From Polytrichum commune (lineage: Eukaryota > Streptophyta > Polytrichopsida > Polytrichales > Polytrichaceae): a stretch of DNA of 64,000 bases. The notes beneath the pieces were generated by a model. The model was not told the DNA's origin. It made no database searches and saw nothing but the letters and a program-made list of their open reading frames with translations. The stretch lies in assembly GCA_950295325.1 (NCBI GenBank), contig OX485808.1:5148501-5212500 (forward strand). The letters are read 5' to 3'. The stretch's first letter is position 1; the number at the start of each line of letters is the position of its first letter. Positions 31,273 to 43,203 of the stretch are shown here, one piece after another. The position numbers were made by a program, and so were the translations under genes.

Positions 31273-33437
31273 TGTGAGCCCAAAAGGGTGCCCACATTTA
31301 GTCTTAGACCCTTGAAACGTTAGTTGATGCACTTTGAAGTAGCATGTTACTTCACAAAAATATAAAAAGAGTGAAATGTTAGTCTTAGAAGTACCATGTT
31401 GTAAGAGGCTAGGATGTGAGTTGTTATTGTGTTTTTACCTTCGGAAGGATTTGAGTGAATGAGGATAGGTAAGGAGAACTTGGATTGAGTAGTTAGTGAG
31501 TAGGCTAGTACAAATGGATGGAGACAACCAAAGTGACTCAAGAGGCAAGTGCATTCGAATTGGGATGAATGGAGGATCACATGGAGCGCACAAGTGGACC
31601 ACCTCATCATGGCCACTTAATGGGGAAGGCCCAAGGAAGAATGCAAGGTGGAGGATAAGCAAATTCTCAAAGCACCAATCAAATCACGAGTTAAGCATCG
31701 TGGTTTGAATTAAGTGGTGAGCGACGATTTGGGAAAGTAAGGGGAGAAAGTTATGGCGGCGGAAAGCGAAGGAGGCTAAGTTTGGGTTGAAGCATCCCAA
31801 GTTTGGTAAAGTGTGGTAGGTAGAAAGCCAAGGCTAGTTAAATGTTCGAATTAGGATCCTTGTTGATCATTTGAGGGAGGAAGGCTTAGAAGATAGGATT
31901 GGCGCCTACTAAGTAGGAGGAAATCTCAAGGGCTTATCGTGAGCCTTGAGGGTGCTCACCCCCTCAAGCTTACTATATAATCCCTCATTCTTCCCTCACT
32001 CATCCTCTCTTTCCTTTGTGCTCCAAGGCACCCCACGAGTTATAAGTGTGGGTGTGGAAAGCCATATTGGAGCACATGTGTGTGCTTAGTTTTTAGTTTG
32101 AGAGCCAAGGCTTGTTAGCCTTGAAGAGGGCTTGACCTCTTGGTAGAATTAGTGTTGACGTGAAGGATTTTAAAGTTAATTCATGATTCCAATTTGTGGT
32201 ACTTAAAGTTCATGTTTTGAATACACGTGGTTGCAAGTTCCATGTTTAAGAGTTGAGCACTTGATGTTGTGATGAGTGCAAAAATATACTTGTGTGGATT
32301 AGTTAGTCTTAGTGAAGTTAGGAAATTCTCTCTCCCCCTCTCCTCTCTAGGATTTTAGGATTTTAGGATTAGAGAAGAATTGTGTGATTAGAAAGGGGTT
32401 GTTAGTAGAATTAGGGAAATTAGGTAGGAAGATTAGTTAAGGGCTTGAATAATTAGTGAGGTAGTTGGGGATTACAACTACAAAGTTGTGGGTTCATGAA
32501 GGAGCTGGGTTTATGAAGGAGCTGGGTTTGTTTAGTTAGAAAGTAAAGAGCTGGGTTTATGAAGGACCTGGGTTTGTTTAGTTAGAAGCTAAGGAGCTGG
32601 GTTCATGAAGGAGCTGGGTTTATGAAGGAGCTGGGTTTGTTTAGTTAGAAGCTAAGAAGCTGGGTTTATGAAGGAGCTGGGTTTATGAAGGAGCTAGGTT
32701 TATGTAATTAGAAAGTAAAGAGATGGGTTCATGAAGGAGCTTAGTAGATAGCCTACCTAATTAGCTCATAGACAAGTAGTTAGTTACATTATGCTAGTTA
32801 GTGTTATGTGTGGCTTTCACAAGTAAATGTATTTGAGATTGACTATAGAGAATAGTGTTTTTTTTAACACTTGCATCCTCTCTTTAAAAATAAACCACGT
32901 GCACAACTTAATGGAGAATGTGGAGCACTCTCGCGATGGCAAGACAAAGGAAGCAAAGACCAAAGGTGCGAGGGAGAGATTGACATAAGTCACATAAGTA
33001 TTTCTTAATACTTAAAGGCTTATGTACGGTATGGAGACACCAAGTGAGACCTCTTATAGTAGCGATACGGAATACACAAGTGATAGTTCAAGTGGTAGTA
33101 TAGAGTCAACGGCACGGACTCCATTTAGGAGAGGGATATCCTTAAGGGTTTGTGTAGCTAAAGCAGCCGGATGGACGTTAGAAGCAAACAAAGACAAAAT
33201 AGCACCCGAGCATAAGGAGGTTAAAATAACATAGTTAACTTGTGCATTCTCCACATACGTATTGAAATCGTACATTGAGTTGTTAAAAGTGAAATTCCAG
33301 TTAAATCCAAGACCACTTGAAGGGTGAACCTTGCACTATGGACTCATCCAAGTCCAAATCCAATACCGCGGAGGAATGTGAGCCCAAACCCACTACTCGG
33401 ACTACGGACGCTTAAGGGTGGGGGGTTTGGCCTCACA
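31273..33437 (+). repeat. 3' LTR
   Basis: Same length as the 5' LTR, with the single noticed difference at 33149. No purine-rich tract precedes it; the upstream sequence is CCCGATGGTCGCCAATTA. Confidence 0.95.
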
Positions 33438-34642
33438 TGTGGAATGCATTTTAAAGACAAGAACATGATGTCCTTTCACCGGTACAACGACGAATGTGGG
33501 AGTTGGTCTGGTCCGTACACATTGAAGATGTACCCTACGTTTGACAAGAATGACCAGGCTACATTGAAGGCAACCTTAGATGAGCGAGGTATGAAATGCC
33601 TTTCGAAACACGCTGGAAGGGGGATCAAGGATTTTCACAAAGGAAAGAAGAGTAAGGTTGCAGAGGTTGTCCAGAAAGTTTGAGGAAATCAACTGACTGA
33701 GACGAATAAAAATCATGTTAAATTGCATTATTCAAGGGCAGGTGAAGTTGGGGCAGGAGGATCAAGAGGCCGAGAGAGAAAGAGGGTTGTGGAAAGCAAC
33801 CATCCAAACATCGATGATGCAAAGAAGAAGAGAAAGGTGACAACCATGGCAGACGGTTAAACTGATGGTCGTGATAGTGGGAAAGAAATATTTTAAAAAC
33901 GTGGTCGTCTTAAGAAGAAAACAACAAGTTCTCCCATCACAATCAGTTCGCAGGAGACTTTGCTATAACTGAAGAGATCTCTCACCCGAGAGAAGCCGTG
34001 TGGTGCAACCGAGGTGGATAATATCCAACTTAGGGAAAAAGTATCCCCCCTCAATTGCCTCAGCAGACTCTACCTACTTGTTCTGCAACTAAGCCGGACT
34101 TTGTGGACAAGCCGACGCGTGAGGAAGTGGAGGCGATGGCTAGGGCTTACACTGCATCATTTGAGGTAGACATGAGAAAAATTCCACAGCCTCCGAAGGA
34201 TGTTCCGACCCTTGGATTGTACTACTTGCTATCAGAGAACATGTCGTCCGCAATTATGCATCGCGACATCTTGCACGATCCTGAGAAATGCATTGAAACC
34301 TTACAAGTCATAGAGCAGAACAAAACTCTAGAGGCTGCAATGAAAGCTGCATACTTTGATTGGTCTGTCCATGACCGGAAACCGGTGAGTCATATGTAGC
34401 CTTTATTTGAATGTGAATTGCTTTAATTTTTCTATACTGTCATCTATAGCCGTGGTTGTCTTTCTAACCCGGTCATTGTGCTTCAGATTGAACGAGGAAA
34501 GAGTGAGCATGCGAGGATATCGGATATCGTTACGACAGCTATCGGCCACTGGGGAAATTGGGAAAAAAAAGATGGCTACTTTGGCAGGTGCGAAGAGATT
34601 TCAAAATTGAAAGACTACCTTGATTTTCATGCAACAAAATAG
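33438..34642 (+). pseudogene. Middle part of MULE-associated ULP1-type gene
   Basis: The reading from before the retrotransposon resumes with MHFKDKNMMSFHRYNDECG and runs to KVAEVVQKV (stop at 33681). A basic stretch (AKKKRKVTT near 33820) resembles a nuclear localisation signal. 34055-34390 reads PTREEVEAMARAYTASF to VHDRKP followed by a GT donor, then from about 34486 IERGKSEHARISDIV, with an in-frame TAG at about 34640. No fold is recognised. Stops show decay. Confidence 0.45.
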
Positions 34643-34829
34643 CAGTACAAGGAAGCTCTAAAAAGGGCTGATTTAGAGCTCCAAGAAAGACAAGAGGCTC
34701 ATATGCATGAACAACTGAAGCTCTATGACAACGCTCACCTTATGAGAGAAAGAAGATACGGCTTGGGGGTGGTTACAACTTTATCAAATTTTTCTTAGAG
34801 ATTTTTCTAAGACAAGACCACAACGCCCT

Positions 34830-35881
34830 TGGCGACACACGGAGGAGGAGTAGGTGCACATTGTCGAGGCCTTGCAGGTAGAGGGTGCCAAAGAACCTTT
34901 GACACTAGAGTTGGAATGTCCTCACATTGTACGTGCTCTGAAACTTTATTCCAGAGTATTTTCAAGACGCATCACTCCTCTCGCACATCCAGAAAGGGGT
35001 ATGACAAGGCACAATGTCTTAGGCACCGCGAGGGACTCTTACGAGTCAATGAAGTTATGTGTGGCTGCACAAGATGTTGTTGATTGTGGTTGGATTTTAT
35101 TTCCCTGCGTTTCTAGTGCAGGAGTGCCATCTGTATTGGACTGTAGGAAAGACTTCCTAGGTCTTGTAGGACACGAAGGTATTGAACAGGAGGCAGTTCT
35201 GCGCCAAATAGAGACTTTCATTGTGAGGGTGACCCGGAGATCAATCGTTGATATGGTTAGGTTGGGCAACATAGAAGAACTAGCGACCATGTGGTACAAG
35301 AAAAAAGTTGAAAGACTCCCTCGGCCACATTGTAACCGGGTATTGCAGAACACTTTTTATTACAAGATATTTTTATTGCAAGATCATGTATTGCAAGACA
35401 TGATTGATATTGTCTTTACCGCGTAAGGGAATTGGTTGCTGAATGTGAATTGTTTTTTTCAGGTCTTACGCATGCATATGAAGGTCAGAGAGGACATCGA
35501 TATTGGCTGGGGAATGTTGGGATTGGAGGAAGATGAAAACCCTAAACCTTGCAAGATTTAGTGGACACAGCTGTTGCCGTATTGAACACCCTAAGGCGTT
35601 TGCAACTGAGAGTGACATTTGAGAGTTTAGGACTGAACGTTCGGGATGGTTGTAGTAGCAAAAATGTGCAAACAGATGACACAGTCACTGAGCTCGCGGA
35701 ACAATACACAAATTTGCAACCTTTTAAGAACGCATGTGTATATGAAGGAGCAAGACAGAATGAGGAGGCCGAAAGACAGAGACATGTCATGCGCAACCAC
35801 ATAGCTAGTCATGCTCCGGTTGTGGGCAATCTTCGATCTGGTGGATTCAATAGAACGCCCCATATGTGGCCCATGAAATAA
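34830..35881 (+). pseudogene. Further exons of MULE-associated ULP1-type gene
   Basis: 34854-35426 reads HIVEALQVEGAKEPLTLELE through WILFPCVSSAGVPSVLDCRK. 35549-35881 reads DLVDTAVAVLNTLRRLQLR onward. They keep the same strand and spacing, with GT/AG-like borders, but contain stops between segments. Function unknown; they are listed as parts of the long gene ending in the protease domain. Confidence 0.35.
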
Positions 35882-36231
35882 ATCTTACTGGTTTTGCATT
35901 AGCTATTACTTCAATCCGATCATTGACATTTGAGCCAACGGACGGGGATGGAACAACAAATGATCAAGAATTCGCAGTGACTACAAGAACGAACAATATT
36001 GTCTCCGAGGATGGGCTCTCATTGCTTCGTGAAACGGCATGCAACACAACAGAGAGTAAAGACAGTAGGTAGTTAACGCAATACCATGTACCTCTTATAG
36101 TGATTGGCTTATAATGTGTAATGGGAATGACTTCGTTATCCTCCTGTATTTTGTTGGAATTCAAAATTGTCGTGAGTTGTATCGTACCTTATGTTGTTGT
36201 AGCACCTTGTCTTATTGTCATGTTGTCTTGT

Positions 36232-37265
36232 TGACAGATTTCTGACTGGGCACATGTCGATAGTGCCAAGGAGGTCCTTGAGCGGCTTTTGGTTGAGAAT
36301 GATGCCAAACAATTGGATTCCATCGAGTTTATCCGAGGGAAGGATACGGCAGTATTAAAGGCTATTGACTTACACACTTTGGAACAAGATGAAGGGAAAC
36401 TCAGCAATGACACAATGGATTGGTTTGTATTTTGGTTAAATTTACAAGTGTCACACTTGGATGTTTCCATTGTCAGTCCTTACATTGCGTCCCAGCTAAT
36501 CACATTGATGAATGATGAGCATTTTAATATGGATATGATCGAAGGATTTTATCGCCGTTCCAACGGATTCTAACAGTATAAGAGCAACACCCTCCTCGTC
36601 CCTATTTTAGATTCTGATCATTGGACTCTTGCTGTACTCTCTAAACGCCAGTTCCTGAAATTCGACTCAGTTTATGATGGGTCCTGGCATGGGACAGAGA
36701 GACTCCGTACACTTCTAGGAAGACTCTGGGCATTGCATGTTGGTGTGGAGGAGTTTGAAGAACGGGAGATTGCCGGCAATATGCGGTCGTGGAGCCATGT
36801 TGCATGTTTGCAACAAACTGGCAAAACTGAGTGCGGTTGGATGACAATGTGGAACATCGTGGACTATTGCGCACTCCATGGCTTTTGGGCAGAGTGGAAG
36901 GAGAAGGCTCAGTGAGTGATCAAATGACCATTTTTGTTGTCAATGTCCTCATGTGTGTTATATGATTCCGTCTTAATTGCAAATACCTCAATGTAAGTAT
37001 GTTGTAGTCTTGTCCTATCTCACTCATGTATGGACATGTTCACTTACATGTCATTTCCCGGTGGCATCGTGCTTGGCGTGAGGGACATGATATCTACGGC
37101 AATTGTGGACACACTAGTCCCAAGAGAGGGAATGATTTGTCATTGTTCATTCAAAATCAAGCTAGACGACAGGAGAGGAACGACCAAGACGTCTGAAACG
37201 AACTTCAACTCTCGCCAGTCAGAGACTCGTTCTAATAGTACCGCAACCACTACTATAACTATGTA
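36232..37265 (+). pseudogene. ULP1/C48-type cysteine protease domain
   Basis: After an acceptor at about 36238 the sequence reads ISDWAHVDSAKEVLERLL and later MDWFVFWLNLQ. An in-frame TAA follows at 36571-36573 (RRSNGF stop). Past it come SDHWTLAVLSKRQFLKFDS (His 36619-36621, Asp 36664-36666) and CLQQTGKTECGWMTMWNIV (Gln then Cys 36832-36834). This H-D-Q-C order is the catalytic arrangement of SUMO-type ULP1 proteases. A possible last exon is 37030-37265. Plant MULEs with ULP1 domains (Kaonashi type) are known. The stop makes this a pseudogene. Confidence 0.65.
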
Positions 37266-37573
37266 GGACTGCATGAAATACTCTTAAATGGTAGTCGGTA
37301 CATCCATCACAAATCGAAAGAAATGTAGAAATCCATACATATGATATTTGTAAGTGCAGTTCAGAAGTCTCGTGTACGCACAATATGTAAGTATCATTTA
37401 TGTAAAAGAACATTTATCAAGCATTGAAATTGTCTGTATTGCAGAACAAATGTACATGCTGAAGTTTTATTCTCAAAATCCTATAGTCTTGGGTGATAGA
37501 GTTTTGGATATATGATTGTATGACTACACCTACATGACAAAGTTCATCATGAACCCTAAACCCCAACCCTACA

Positions 37574-40500
37574 TCATGACTTCTTCACCCTTCTGCACTT
37601 CCTCTCTAGTAGTCCCTTCTTCCGCTTCAAAGAATTGTCCTCATCTCTAGTGGGGAAAGTAGGTTGAGTTGGGACCTGCTCGCCTGATCCAACCCCCCTT
37701 GCCATCATCATGTTCATCTTCCCACGGATGCTTTTCAGCTCCGCAACAAGGTGCTCTCGAAGGTGAGAATTATGTTTTGTCTTTGTGTATATATCGTGGA
37801 ATATGGCCTCTGGGTCGTTTGCAGTAAATTTGGCTTTCCCTGAAGGCGGTTTTGATATTGAATTTGATGTCTGGGAGAGATCAACCGCTTCTTCTATTGA
37901 AATACATGTGTCTTTGCCGAAATATACAGTGTCCACGAGAGTCATGTCCTCAACATCACTAAAGACAATTGGAAAATGAACTTCACCTGGGCGATCATGT
38001 TGAGGCTTGTCCTCCTTTATCACATCCAACATGGGTGGATTCTGTGATGTAGAGGCCTAGCTAGCTAAAAGTCTGCGACATTGGCGTAGTCTTATTTACC
38101 CCATAAGTTGTACCTGCCTCCCTCAGTATAAACCCATCTTCTAATCCAGGGTTGATCATCCTGAAAACCTTCATTACATGTTTGCAAATCATGCCTTGCA
38201 AAGAAGTCGGGCAATCGCACTGTGCAAAAGACGAGTTAGGACCGTGGATGGTCCATACATGGGGTTTGTCATCAGTAGACATGACCAACGCTACATCGTC
38301 ACCATCCGGATATAAGTATATATGATCATCTGGAATTCCAAATGCCTCTTGTATGGCACTCGCAATGATAACCTCCTGGTTGATGTTCCGAATGAAGCCA
38401 TTCCCCTTCAAAACACAATGGTACCAATAGTGGCTATGTACTTTCGTAATGAGACTATCAATGCACCAGTCTAATCTGCGTCCAACTAGGCGATGTTTCT
38501 CCAAGAACATGATTGTCTTTAAGTTCGCATGATACGCCTCTATTCCAGCATTTGTATTTTGTCCTGCATGACGGAGATTCCGGGTTGCAATACACCACAT
38601 GACAATCTTCTTCCGCCACTCTTTGTCCATGTAGTTCATGAATCGAGCAGCCTCCGGTCTTCTTGCCCTAATGTCATCAAGTTGGGACTGTGCCCATTGA
38701 ATAGGATCATCGCCATGACGGAATCCAACCCCATACATGATGTTACCGACTTCACAAAGAATAGAAGCACGGTCTTCAATCCTTGATATCTTGCTTGAAG
38801 CATTCTCCAGCCAAGCCTTGCGTACGTGCCAAAAACATAGTAGAATCAGTGAATCTGGCCAAACCTTCCTACAGGACAGTTTGAAAAACTTGAATTAATG
38901 ACTTGACATCTTTAGTTTCTTAATAAACACACCTGTTTGTATTGGGGTGGGAGTCATAACTTACTGTAGAGCATTAATCTTTGCTTGGGCGTTGTCAACT
39001 ATAATTGAAGACGGCTTCTAGGTAGGCATGGCCGCAACTATCTTGTCCTTCAATGTTGCCAACACAGGAGTGAGGTCTTCTTCTTTTGAACTGGACGTGA
39101 TGAACCACGCTACTGGAATCCCATTTCGCCATTCATCAAACACCATTATAGTATACAAAGGGTGTTGCAGATAGGTCATGCAAGACATGTTTCAGCACGG
39201 GTAGTCTTGCAACATTATCATGAAAAATGTCATACTTTTGACTTAAAAGGGAATGTCTTACCCTTGTATCGCTGGTTCCAAACGTGGCATCCATTGCAAG
39301 TGCATCTCCATGGCCGTACTTCATCATCTGCTTGAATTGCCAGTCTGTTTGAATACCAATTGTGAACGAGGTGTGGTCCTGCTCCGTGGCGTTGATGTTC
39401 AGTTGTCCATGCTCTTGGTACTTGAAGACTAGGTCCTCATTAGCTTCCTTCCACATGCGAACACTCATTGTTTCATTTGGGTGTCTCTTCCAAAGATTTG
39501 TTGCCATCTGATTAGCCAGATTTCGGACGTCTTGGGGCATGACAAAGGTGTCTCGTGTAACATGTGCATTTTTCAGTGCCATGTCACATACATGTTCTCT
39601 GTGTTGTTGCATGACTTGGGTGGCAGTGAAGCCCTGCCACAAAAGGTTGTTTAGCTCATCTTGCTTTTGTGCAGACAAGGTTGTGCCCAATGCATGTCGA
39701 AACCCTGCAATGTTGACACCGTGGCATCTATCACCATTCTTGTTTGCATGTGTTGTCTCTCTGTATATCAGCTGGCATAGAGAATTATCCATGTACACCT
39801 GCTTGGCATAGAAGTGTCTCTGGCAACCTCTCTTGATGGACGTCCCGGATTCAATTTTTCCCATTCTCTTGCTCGTGTGTCCAACCCTCTTGTGTTGCCT
39901 GAAAGCATCATAATCTGGCACCACCTTCTTCCCTCTCTTCTTCTTTGCAAATGACGATTTCTCTTGATTTCGCTTCCTTCTCCTCTGGGCTGCATTCATA
40001 ATCGACTTCAGATCTCAAACATAGACGTCGGAATGGCCCTCTGGTCCAAAATTGCAGTGATATCTGTAAATACAGTGGGCCAACTTAAGAGATTAGTGCT
40101 GCATCAATAGTGCAGGACAGCGAAATCCCTCGTCCCCACTGTCCTCCATAGTATAACAATCTTTCAAAGATTATAGAACTCATATGAGATGCAGTTTACA
40201 AGGTTGATCACCCCAATGGCAAATCAAGGAGTTCAGTTACGGATAAGTACTTGATTTGGACACTGCAGGTATTGGGACGCACGAGCTTTACAGAGCCTAA
40301 GGGGTTTCTTTTCAGCGTCTCCTTTGTGAATCTACATGGAAACCCTGGGTTGTTATTCTCTCCATCAACAAAGTCTTGTAACCTCTCCCAAGGAATGACA
40401 GCCACATCATTTAACCTACGGTGGCCGCCACCCTGTGATAGGATAGGCCTCCACAATATGTCCTCCTTCTTGAATGGTCCTGGTGGGGGGTTCTGCAACA

Positions 40501-40742
40501 TCCCCCTCATTTCTTCCAGAAGTACTCGCTCTCTATCAGGGTCGTATGGAGGATCTTGGGGATCAGTTTTCGCTTCCATGGTGAGGTCCACATTTGAGCT
40601 ACCATGAGCATGCCTTTGCCCTGGTCTACATGTTCGTGTAGTGCGAGAATCATCCTGGGTTTGAGGAGCATTGTGGCTCTCATGAGAGCACCCACTGATA
40701 TCAACTGTAAGATCAATATACACATGATTTCTACCATCCATT
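37574..40742 (-). pseudogene. MULE transposase with SWIM zinc finger (decayed)
   Basis: Reading leftward from MDGRNHVYIDLTVDISG (40742): IPWERLQDFVDGENNNPG near 40400; CNFGPEGHSDVYV then TGA near 40035; an RRRKRNQEK basic stretch; GHGDALAMDATFGTSDTR near 39290, the MULE catalytic core; FDEWRNGIPVAWF near 39120; an in-frame TAG near 39016; CFWHVRKAWLENA near 38820; NAGIEAYHANLK near 38535; and a SWIM finger CDCPTSLQGMICKHV at about 38180-38222. The C-terminal part (37574-38032) is basic. At least two stops and one frame change mark it as dead. It would have moved the element by cut-and-paste. It converges with the ULP1-type gene. Confidence 0.75.
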
Positions 40743-41814
40743 GTAAGTACGATAGGAAAGAAAAGGACTGACAGGGCTTTAGAGAAGCCTCCACTGCCTT
40801 GTTCATTAATGTAGGAAGTGCAACCCTGCAAACAATGGACTACAAACGTTGAAGCAAATGGGACACAAAACATTACAACACAACAAACCTTAAGTTTGAA
40901 TTCCCTACAACCTACACCACAAATTGCAACCAAAGTACATAAACAAGACGTGAAAAACAAACAAACCCTAATTCAAGAAACACAACAACACATAACCAAT
41001 CACTTCCAAGGTAAGCCCCCAACCAGCGCCCGCAAACCCTAAATTGTTGAGCCTCCGACCCTGAACCCTAAGTCAACACTTTTCAGATCCACATTTTCCG
41101 ACAGGACAAGATCTGGTTGTGCAGGACAAGATCAGTCTTGCAGCACAACAAATATTTCGTCGACGGATGGCACTGAAGTGTCGTCAACGGAGGCTTGGGA
41201 ACGCCGTCGACGGAGGGTGGGGAACAATGTCGACGGGAGCGAGGGAAGCGGGCAGTTGAAAAAGACCAAGATGCCCGACGTCGCCAAATTTTTTCGATTT
41301 CGGGCAGATTTTGCCGGGCAGCGGCCTGATGTCGTACGCTGGAAGGGGGGTGATTAATGTGAGCCCCTTTCTATACACATTCCCACAAAAGTCAAAAGAG
41401 AGCGAAAGAGGTTTCTATACAAGGAAAGAAGCATGATCCCAATTGAGGCAATCAAGAAGCCTGGATCTTCACGAGGATCCAGGGCCTTTGGCCACTGAGC
41501 ATAGTCCGGGGAGTTCTGTAGAGAAACCGGTTAATTGCCAAGGTTTCTGGAGGTGGCTCGGATTTTACAAATTTTACCCGGAAGTGGCCTAAAGAGTGCA
41601 AAATTTATCGGTTGATAGCCCCCATTTCTTAATGTGTTTAGGCAATTAGCCGGCAATTTTTTTTTCATTTATGCAATTTCCGGAAGGTCTAAAGTGTGGC
41701 CGGTTTTATATTTTGGTGGTGGATGTGTCATGATCATTTACTCAATTTTTTTTGAATTAATGTGGATTAATTCAATGTGGGCATTCACTCTCCATTTATT
41801 GCCATCTAAATAGT
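40743..41814. other. MULE right flank with GTCGACGG repeats, no gene
   Basis: 41158-41240 contains repeated GTCGACGGA/GTCGACGGG units about 20-40 bp apart, perhaps subterminal repeats of the MULE-like element. I could not find a convincing inverted terminus. Confidence 0.3.
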
Positions 41815-41868
41815 ATCCTTAGCAGGATTTGAACCTGGCAAAGCCCCTACCATATTAGGGGTAAGGAT
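41815..41868 (-). other. tRNA-like relic without D arm (SINE or tRNA remnant)
   Basis: On the minus strand a perfect 7-bp acceptor-like stem (ATCCTTA/TAAGGAT) encloses a CCCCTA/TAGGGG hairpin and a T-arm-like CCAGGTTCAAATCCTGC. At 54 nt it lacks a D arm. The B-box-like GGTTCAAATCC suggests tRNA or SINE ancestry. Confidence 0.3.
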
Positions 41869-42792
41869 TTAGCCTTCGAAAAATACAAGCACCACAAAAA
41901 GGGTCCAAGTATTATTCGGAGGCTAGTTAGTATTGAAAAGTCACGAGATTTGCATACCATTGCCGTTAGTATCAATTGCCCCAAATGAACAAGGCACATC
42001 ACTCATAGTCACGACACACCAACTCTCTCACAGAAGTAACAACAAATTTAGGGTCCAGGGTGCTTGTTTGTGAAACCGACAACGAAAATGGAACCTCCAC
42101 TACTACGGAGTCAAAGCTGGTTTAGGGAAGCAAGGGGAGCCCTAAACCACAAGCCACTCTAACCCTAGAGGGCCTAAACCACAAGCCAACAAGGCATATT
42201 AGTCTCCAACTATGCATAGTATTGAAAACCTTACCTAAAATATATATATTTGGTCGGTTGCCCGCCGTGAAAATACTTTCTCAATCGGCAATTTTCCGTG
42301 GATACTCTAGGGCAGCTTGCCGAAATGCCGGCATTTTATTTTTCTAATCGGCCCATTTCTGTAAACCTTCATTTTCTTCCGGAACCCCTTCCTAAACTTT
42401 CCAATTGCATTCGGAAATTCTCAAAATCAACCGGCTAGCTCGTAACTAACTGCCGGCACTACCCGTTCATTGCCACTGACTATGTATTAAAACGTTGTTT
42501 TCAATTTTCATACTACTGTTCTCCCTCTTTAGTATGACATGTTTGGGAAACATGAAAAAGATCGTATTATCGAGGTGTTGTCTTCTCATTAATATGACAA
42601 ATGGCATAAAGTTGTTGTATTATTGAGGGAATATGAATACATAAGTAACATGAGCTTTAAAATATATACAACGAGTTTAAGCAATACATATGGTATGAAA
42701 TAATAACTTATTACTCCAAACAAATACAAATGTTCTCAATAACTCTTCAAATCGGAGTTCAAAGATCTTTGATGTTGCCTACTAATAACCTT
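41869..42792. other. Intergenic, no gene seen
   Basis: AT-rich, ending at the CCTT duplication (42789-42792) that borders copy B. Confidence 0.4.
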
Positions 42793-42840
42793 AACACTAT
42801 ATTCGTTAATCAGAGACTTTTGAAAGTCTCAAAATAAAAT
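42793..42840 (+). repeat. Left TIR of copy B with GAGACTTT inverted repeat
   Basis: The TIR runs from 42793 to about 42823. Overlapping it, 42813-42830 is an 18-nt inverted repeat (GAGACTTT-TG-AAAGTCTC), a possible transposase binding site. It recurs in inverted orientation at 4914-4931 in copy A. Confidence 0.75.
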
Positions 42841-43203
42841 ATGCCCATGGTTTGGGATGCCAATATTGTGGGCATACGGAATATTGGGAACATCAAGAAC
42901 ATGACGATTTAAAATTTCGTATGTAAAGCATATTCTTATTACTAAAAATAGGGAATTTCATTTAAAATGAAAACGTGAGCTCCTTGTGGAAAATAACAAT
43001 CGACTCTAAAAAAACAAATGGTTTATGTCATTATAGAGTTTGGGGTGCACATCCCATAAGTATGGCTCTTATGAATTATTTGGATGGCACATCCCAAACG
43101 TATATACCATAATGGAGTGTGACAAGTCCACTAAGTCTAATAAAAACCAAGTCTACTAAGCACCCATGTTTTTCGCCATTAACTCCCACCTAATATGTTA
43201 TGT

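Larger units (their letters stand above)
21898..33437 (+). mobile_element. Intact young Ty3/gypsy LTR retrotransposon (OTA-like), 11.5 kb
   Basis: LTRs of 2165 bp each (21898-24062 and 31273-33437) start TGTGAG and end CTCACA, are flanked by TGTGG, and surround one uninterrupted gag-pol ORF. The only LTR difference I noticed is C at 23774 against T at 33149, so insertion was recent. There is no chromodomain after integrase, and RT motifs (FMDGYAGYNQI, GLCNAPATFQR) point to the OTA branch rather than the chromoviruses. Confidence 0.95.
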
